Assembly: GCA_951812925.1 (NCBI GenBank)
Contig: OX638371.1
Coordinates: forward strand, 2,976,001-3,040,000
Length of the DNA: 64,000 nt
Origin: Calliopum simillimum
Lineage: Eukaryota > Arthropoda > Insecta > Diptera > Lauxaniidae
Direction: 5' to 3'
The notes under the pieces are model-generated. The model saw only the letters and a program-made list of their open reading frames with translations, was not told where the DNA came from and made no database searches. Positions 62,701 to 64,000 of the stretch are shown piece by piece; within the stretch, counting starts at the first letter, position 1; each line of letters begins with the position of its first letter. Position numbers and translations under genes: made by a program.

Positions 62701-63723
62701 ACTACCCAAAATAAGTCGAAAAAATTATATAAAATTTTTCGAAATTTCTTAATTTTCGAGATATTGAGACTTAAAGAATATGTAGATCATACACTTTTTG
62801 ATTAAACAATTTTTCATAGAACTAACAGCTTTACATAACAAACAAGGTTTAAAAAATATTTTTGGTTGTAGCTAAAGTAAAATTAAGCCTTTTTGATGAA
62901 AATGGTGAGTCACACGATAAAAAGTATTGGAATCATTTTTGTAGAGAATTACAGATTCTACAAATGCTATTGATTTGCATTAACGAAGAAGTGACCGTTT
63001 AGGATATATTCGATAAGCCTGCAGTTCTACACAAAAGAGATTTCTACACTTTTTATCGTTCGACTCACCGTTTTCATCAAAAAGCCTTTTTAATGAAAAG
63101 TAATCGAAATCCCACGGATTCCGGAACATGCGTGATTACATAGACATACGTATAGGAAGGTGGCAACACTTCCATCATACGATACATGAAAAAACGAAAA
63201 CAGCGATATATCAGAAAAAAATAACATTAAAGAGGCATGAAGTAAACACAAAGAAAAATATATAACAAAGAATGTTGTGGATAAACAAAAAGGTATAAAA
63301 ACAAACCACTAAAAAAAACAAAATGAATGCAAATGTAAAAATAGAAGCAAACGGAAAAATCAGTGACGACAGCAAAACGGACGTGGAAAACGACAAAGTG
63401 CGACGCGTTGTGTTTGTTTTGAGCGGAGTTTATAGTGGCGTTCCGCCTATGATTTTACACAATAAAAAAAAAAAAACAAATAGAAAGAAGAAACAAAGGG
63501 TAAAATCAAAATTAATGTGGACGTGTCTGCGAAAAATCTAAAAACGAAATGCAAAAGAATGCGAACAGACTAGATGGGAACTGCGTATAAATAGGGGTAA
63601 CATATCGTACATTTTATTTTTTTTATCATACATAGTATTTATTTCAATTTATTTAAAAAACAAAAACAGAAAAAACTCACCGCCAAGCAAATCCTCGCCC
63701 ACTTTTGGTGGAGTTGAAGTCAT
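29726..63723 (-). CDS. BNIP3: BNIP3 mitophagy receptor, five exons, 32-kb first intron
   Basis: Exons 63723-63681, 31550-31364, 31293-31209, 30081-30011 and 29930-29726 join with consistent phases and GT-AG sites to 196 residues (human BNIP3 194). Residues 17-20 are WIEL, the LC3-interacting motif next to ESW as in human SWVEL. Then come SGEEYLRLLREAQ, a Ser/Pro-rich part, WLDEWNSRPDQQPPKDW and FEHPNKKK (matching DWSSRPENIPPKEFLFKHP). The single C-terminal membrane helix at about 161-183 (LILSNVLSLLLGAGIGLWL) has the small-xxx-Gly-xxx-Gly dimer motif S172, G176, G180; the human His before it is Asn169. The protein is tail-anchored in the outer mitochondrial membrane and recruits Atg8 proteins for mitophagy. 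Intron 1 (31551-63680) holds most of the window's mobile DNA. Exon 1 is supported only by phase and family resemblance. Confidence 0.88.
30730..30979. mobile_element. 250-bp MITE in BNIP3 intron 3, 11-bp direct flanks
   Basis: TACTTAAGCAT flanks it at 30719-30729 and 30980-30990. The termini GATACAATTAACAAGGTAACG and (inverted) GGTACAATTATAGAGGTAGCG form the TIR, and TTGGTAGCAAGTACTGTCAA pairs with TTGACAGAACTTGCTACCAA inside. The 9-11 bp flank would fit a Mutator-like or hAT-like target, but the class cannot be fixed. No ORF. Confidence 0.75.
32003..33042. mobile_element. 1-kb TIR element with internal minisatellite
   Basis: The left end TCTTATAGCATAGACAGACG ACAGCGTTAATC is the inverted copy of the right end GATTAACGTTGTCGTATGTC TATGCTATAAGA. 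No transposase is seen. The middle contains four 43-bp tandem units. It lies in BNIP3 intron 1, near exon 2. The direct flanks CTTAGA / CTTAAG match only partly. Confidence 0.7.
32451..32602. repeat. 43-bp tandem repeat, about 3.5 units
   Basis: CCAATCGAAGGCATAAAATG-type units start at 32451, 32494, 32537 and 32580, an exact 43-bp period with a few substitutions per unit. Confidence 0.85.
33043..34852. other. BNIP3 intron 1, no feature recognised
   Basis: AT-rich sequence without coding potential, transposon ends or RNA genes that I can support. Confidence 0.5.
34853..37239. mobile_element. hAT-like remnant interrupted by a LINE
   Basis: It begins CAGGGGCGTGGAGAAAAAAT and ends ...TTTTTCGTCAGGCCTG, short imperfect TIRs starting CAGG as in hAT elements. 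The 8-bp flanks AGTAAGAC and GGTAAGAC match at 7 of 8. GC-rich GGGCCCG phrases recur near both ends. No transposase is readable. Removing the nested LINE leaves about 1.25 kb. Confidence 0.6.
35961..37080 (-). mobile_element. 5'-truncated LINE with RNase H domain, 14-bp target duplication
   Basis: CCCGTTTCCTCTAG flanks it at 35947-35960 and 37081-37094. The minus strand encodes an RNase H domain: IYTDGSKMESGVGAGVF, FQAEILAV, YVDSQAAIRALGS and WVPGHSNFVGNENADELARK, with Asp, Glu, Asp, His and Asp positions visible. A C-terminal knuckle region follows (GHYFIGRHASRLGL, CRSC, HFLCECPAL), stopping near 36056. One TGA interrupts it after EILAV (about 36765). RNase H downstream of the polymerase fits I/R1/LOA-type elements. 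The 3' end is a GGTTA-type repeat rather than poly(A). Confidence 0.88.
37240..38166. other. BNIP3 intron 1, no feature recognised
   Basis: AT-rich and without readable coding sequence or repeat ends. Confidence 0.4.
38167..38505 (+). CDS. Coding-like ORF of unknown origin in BNIP3 intron 1
   Basis: An open frame of about 112 codons runs from just after a TGA to the TAA at 38505. The first ATG (38254) gives 83 residues. The text has balanced composition for this AT-rich DNA: GFAFRNIDGLIYDEATTNTY, SFAELLYKIEQEGVASSTQF, and a helical charged end RQEDVESPDILISRYIRQI. No splice-bounded partner, poly(A) tail or transposon end was found. It may be a transposon or retrocopy fragment, or an unannotated small exon. 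I do not recognise it. Confidence 0.25.
   Translation, partial: TKPLNGFAFRNIDGLIYDEATTNTYSKTIMTSFAELLYKIEQEGVASSTQFSINTRIDSCKHYIKSAKSRQEDVESPDILISRYIRQIVKNVEWKSKKVAQEKITVSSAIFE
38506..41389. other. BNIP3 intron 1, no feature recognised
   Basis: Only AT-rich sequence with mononucleotide tracts. No coding exon, repeat boundary or RNA gene could be supported. Confidence 0.5.
41392..43249. mobile_element. 1.86-kb foldback element, copy 1
   Basis: The ends GAGTGGTCCAAATTTTGTAT and (inverted) GGACCACTC are reverse complements, and complementarity continues block by block to the middle (GTCGCGCGCACCTTGACTTT near the right end; CTTTAGCAAATTTTTTT against AAAAATTTGCTAGAGC). TA at 41390-41391 and 43250-43251. 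There is no transposase ORF. A second copy at 53633-55482 is over 90 percent similar by eye, so the family moved or was copied recently. Confidence 0.9.
44478..45738 (+). mobile_element. mariner/IS630-type transposon, innermost insertion
   Basis: The TIRs AAGGGTGTTTTTTTTAGAGG and CCTCTAAAAAAAACACCCTT are perfect inverted copies, with TA at 44476-44477 and 45739-45740. At 1,261 bp it is full length for the superfamily and carries one transposase gene (next entry). The perfect TIRs argue for a fairly recent insertion. Confidence 0.93.
44590..45668 (+). pseudogene. mariner/Tc1-superfamily transposase, two lesions
   Basis: The N-terminal HTH (MNRLTKEQRLQIVQIYFENN, QLIRLTMDRFR) is in frame 1 to about 44920. 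Then a frameshift, with a few codons apparently missing, moves to frame 3 (GLRPYKIQLVQELKPRDHAM). The DDE/D core follows: ILFSDEAHFWLNG (first Asp), LWFQQDGATCHTA (second Asp) and PRSCDLTPLDYFLWG (third Asp, 36 residues after the second). A TAA at 45255-45257 interrupts VNGDR|RAM. The product would not be functional without suppression of both breaks. It is unlike classical DD34D mariners in spacing; the subfamily is uncertain. Confidence 0.9.
45941..46305 (+). repeat. Direct duplication of a 149-bp segment
   Basis: Copies at 45941-46089 and 46158-46305 share AAAAAGAAAGAACGA, CCGGATACCAGC and GAAATAGTGGCAAAGCTGCC with scattered differences. They fall in the transposase-tail remnant of the pogo/jerky-like element. 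Confidence 0.8.
47560..50660. other. BNIP3 intron 1, mostly featureless
   Basis: AT-rich. The 132-codon minus-strand frame at 48525-48127 shows no domain. Around 49755-49880 short TTTGGAAATA repeats occur, similar to 51780-51890. No gene is supported. Confidence 0.5.
50661..51507. repeat. Tandem duplication, 2 x about 422 bp
   Basis: Units 50661-51082 and 51083-51507 share GAGAAATAGCATTTAA, GGTTCCACGCGCAACGGCGA, GGCTCCCCACAGTTAATTTT and AAAGTGGGCGTGGCACTT. A partial third unit begins at 51508. The GTGGGCGTGGCAC motif links it to the hairpins at the left edge of the window. Confidence 0.85.
51508..52929. other. Repeat tail, then featureless intron
   Basis: The part up to about 51770 (TTTCATTAAAATCGCTGCAG ... 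ACATACATAAGTACATAGG) is the tail of the dispersed family seen at 645-760. The rest has no supported feature. Confidence 0.5.
52930..56391. mobile_element. Foldback element with another foldback nested inside
   Basis: The ends GGGTGGGCCAAATTGTATGG and (inverted) CGGCCCACCC are flanked by TA (52928-52929, 56392-56393). The arms are long inverted copies (TTCATTCAATTCTATGAATA, GCGCCGAACTAAAGTTGAAC) with internal duplications of the arm segment near 52990 and 53350. Without the 1,850-bp insert it is about 1.6 kb. No ORF. Confidence 0.88.
53633..55482. mobile_element. 1.85-kb foldback element, copy 2 (nested)
   Basis: Same family as 41392-43249, same orientation, with TA at 53631-53632 and 55483-55484. 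Small indels distinguish the copies (for example TCAAAAACTCAAAAATTCC near 55318, longer than copy 1). It is inserted in the middle of the surrounding foldback element. Confidence 0.92.
56392..57840. other. BNIP3 intron 1, no feature recognised
   Basis: AT-rich, one GC-rich island near 56880 (GCCGCCGGCCGGC). No coding or repeat signal can be supported. Confidence 0.4.
57841..58103. mobile_element. 263-bp MITE
   Basis: AATTGAGGATTGGCCGTACC / (inverted) AATTGAGGAGTGGCCGTACC, then AAAGGGCCTAAGTACCATTT, are inverted over about 60 bp at each end. Non-coding. Confidence 0.8.
58870..59110 (-). pseudogene. mariner transposase fossil
   Basis: The minus strand encodes ELLDIYSEDRDGVLIRIVTG, then DETWVHHYEPK, and after a gap ATTVFWD-like (ITTVFWDLERILLL). 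TGDETWVHHYEP with VFWD is the signature around the first catalytic Asp of classical DD34D mariners. Both ends of the gene are missing and the middle has drifted. Confidence 0.85.
59152..59770. repeat. Inverted-repeat element, family also at 27640
   Basis: It begins CAGGGTGTACCGCATAAGGT. Arms at about 59306-59440 and 59588-59722 are inverted copies (AAAGTTCAGGACCTTTAAAG / CTTTAAAGGTCCAGAACTTT; GGCGTCTATTTTAGTAT / CATACTAACTCGGCCGCC). Non-coding. Confidence 0.75.
59771..62110. other. BNIP3 intron 1, mostly featureless
   Basis: Apart from the hAT-like end at 60425-60498, no feature is supported. A lysine-rich reading frame at 61199-61447 is not convincing. Confidence 0.4.
60425..60498 (-). mobile_element. 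Terminal fragment of a hAT-like element
   Basis: Read on the minus strand it begins CAGTGGTTTTCAACCTTTTT, then GGTCACGCCCCCC, the widespread terminal sequence of hAT (Charlie-type) elements in animals. No partner end was found, so it is a fragment. Confidence 0.6.
62111..62246. repeat. Short GC-tagged hairpin
   Basis: GGGGATTCCTTTAAACTCGT / GTTTTCTGGAATCACC and TCGTAAACTCGTAAAA / TTTTACGAGTTTACGA pair around a loop near 62178. It looks like a small MITE. Confidence 0.65.
62247..62886. other. BNIP3 intron 1, no feature recognised
   Basis: AT-rich. The plus-strand frame at 62308-62604 has no recognisable domain. Confidence 0.4.
62887..63115. mobile_element. Inverted-repeat element, family also at 13215
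   Basis: GCCTTTTTGATGAAAATGGT ... CACGATAAAAAGTA at the left and TACTTTTTATCG-like sequence ... ACCGTTTTCATCAAAAAGGC at the right are inverted. The order and words match 13215-13563. Non-coding, about 570 bp from BNIP3 exon 1. Confidence 0.75.
63116..63680. other. BNIP3 intron 1, just downstream of exon 1
   Basis: A plus-strand frame at 63323-63541 opens with a good ACAAAATG context but runs into a poly-lysine tract and lacks a recognisable domain, so it is not called. Confidence 0.35.
63681..63723 (-). CDS. BNIP3: BNIP3 first coding exon
   Basis: ATG ACT TCA ... encodes MTSTPPKVGEDLLG plus one base, then GTGAGT. The carried G joins AATCATGG of the exon at 31550 to make GAA (Glu), giving GESWIEL, the expected N-terminus. 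No better first exon was found nearer to exon 2. Confidence 0.75.
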
Positions 63724-64000
63724 TTTTAATGTGTTGTTGTTTTTGGATTAAGTTTATTTATTTGTTAAAGTCTTGTTTGTATCTGCTTGGCTTCTTTATT
63801 TGTGCAGAAATAAAAGAAAAACAAACCAACGCAAAACCAGTTTTTGTTTTTTTTATAAATATTTGTATTCAATTACTTTATTTGCTATGTATTTAATTTA
63901 TGCAAATATTTCTATTTTTAAATTCTCAATTCGTTTTGAATTAATCTTTAATTTTTAACTAAATTGCACTTTTTTCTTTCAATCTTTTGAAGTAAAAACT
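63724..64000. promoter_or_regulatory. Presumed BNIP3 5' UTR / promoter side
   Basis: Lies immediately upstream of the BNIP3 start codon on the minus strand. No TATA box or other element is convincing; the call rests only on position. Confidence 0.3.

Noticed and set aside
63323..63541. Plus-strand frame starting in an ACAAAATG context
   Set aside because: It runs into a poly-Lys tract from an A-run and shows no domain; antisense to the BNIP3 intron start. Kept as unproven.
1..64000. CRISPR arrays, operons, rRNA or tRNA genes
   Set aside because: No array of spaced repeats, clustered co-directional genes, or cloverleaf/rRNA signature was seen; the window is eukaryotic.

Overview
The window is eukaryotic and reads as a fly (Diptera) chromosome, most likely an acalyptrate such as a tephritid. 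The family assignment is inference. The DNA is very AT-rich, introns are GT-AG, short (62-80 bp) or very long, and the proteins match animal nuclear genes. There are no operons, CRISPR arrays or bacterial features. Five conserved genes can be rebuilt exon by exon, and a sixth (SMYD4-like) carries lesions.

Layout. 1-9,170: inverted repeats plus weak hints of a minus-strand gene running off the left edge (candidate coding exons at 8402-8332 and 6534-6486). 9,170-11,460: three short inverted-repeat elements. 11,651-15,505: a compact block with DMAC2 (+, complex I assembly), CHCHD7 (-, twin-CX9C mitochondrial protein) and Nup58 (-, nuclear pore FG nucleoporin). 16,500-22,787: a SMYD4-like TPR/MYND/SET gene (-) with several mobile elements in its introns, an in-frame TAG near its N-terminus, a one-base frameshift and a degenerate SET motif. 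24,226-25,317: mTERF3 (+). It is followed 60 bp later by a 1,650-bp palindromic element. 27,640-28,545: a repeat arm and a broken LINE.

29,726-63,723: BNIP3 (-), a mitophagy receptor of 196 residues. Its last four exons lie at 29,726-31,550. A 43-nt first exon that fits in phase lies at 63,681-63,723, so the right half of the window is one intron of about 32.1 kb. That intron holds nearly all the large repeats: a hAT-like remnant with a LINE inside it; two copies of a 1.85-kb foldback element, one inserted in another foldback; a 4-kb stack of nested DNA transposons with a mariner-type element at its centre; a tandem 422-bp repeat; and a mariner fossil.

Four of the six genes (DMAC2, CHCHD7, mTERF3, BNIP3) act in mitochondria. 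This may be chance, since the genes are independently transcribed. The most unusual material is (i) a set of large, almost wholly palindromic, non-coding elements flanked by TA, three families of which share a terminal pattern, and (ii) a short inverted-repeat element inside the SMYD4-like reading frame whose edges supply GT and AG at positions that rejoin the frame. All calls come from reading the sequence; no database search was possible.
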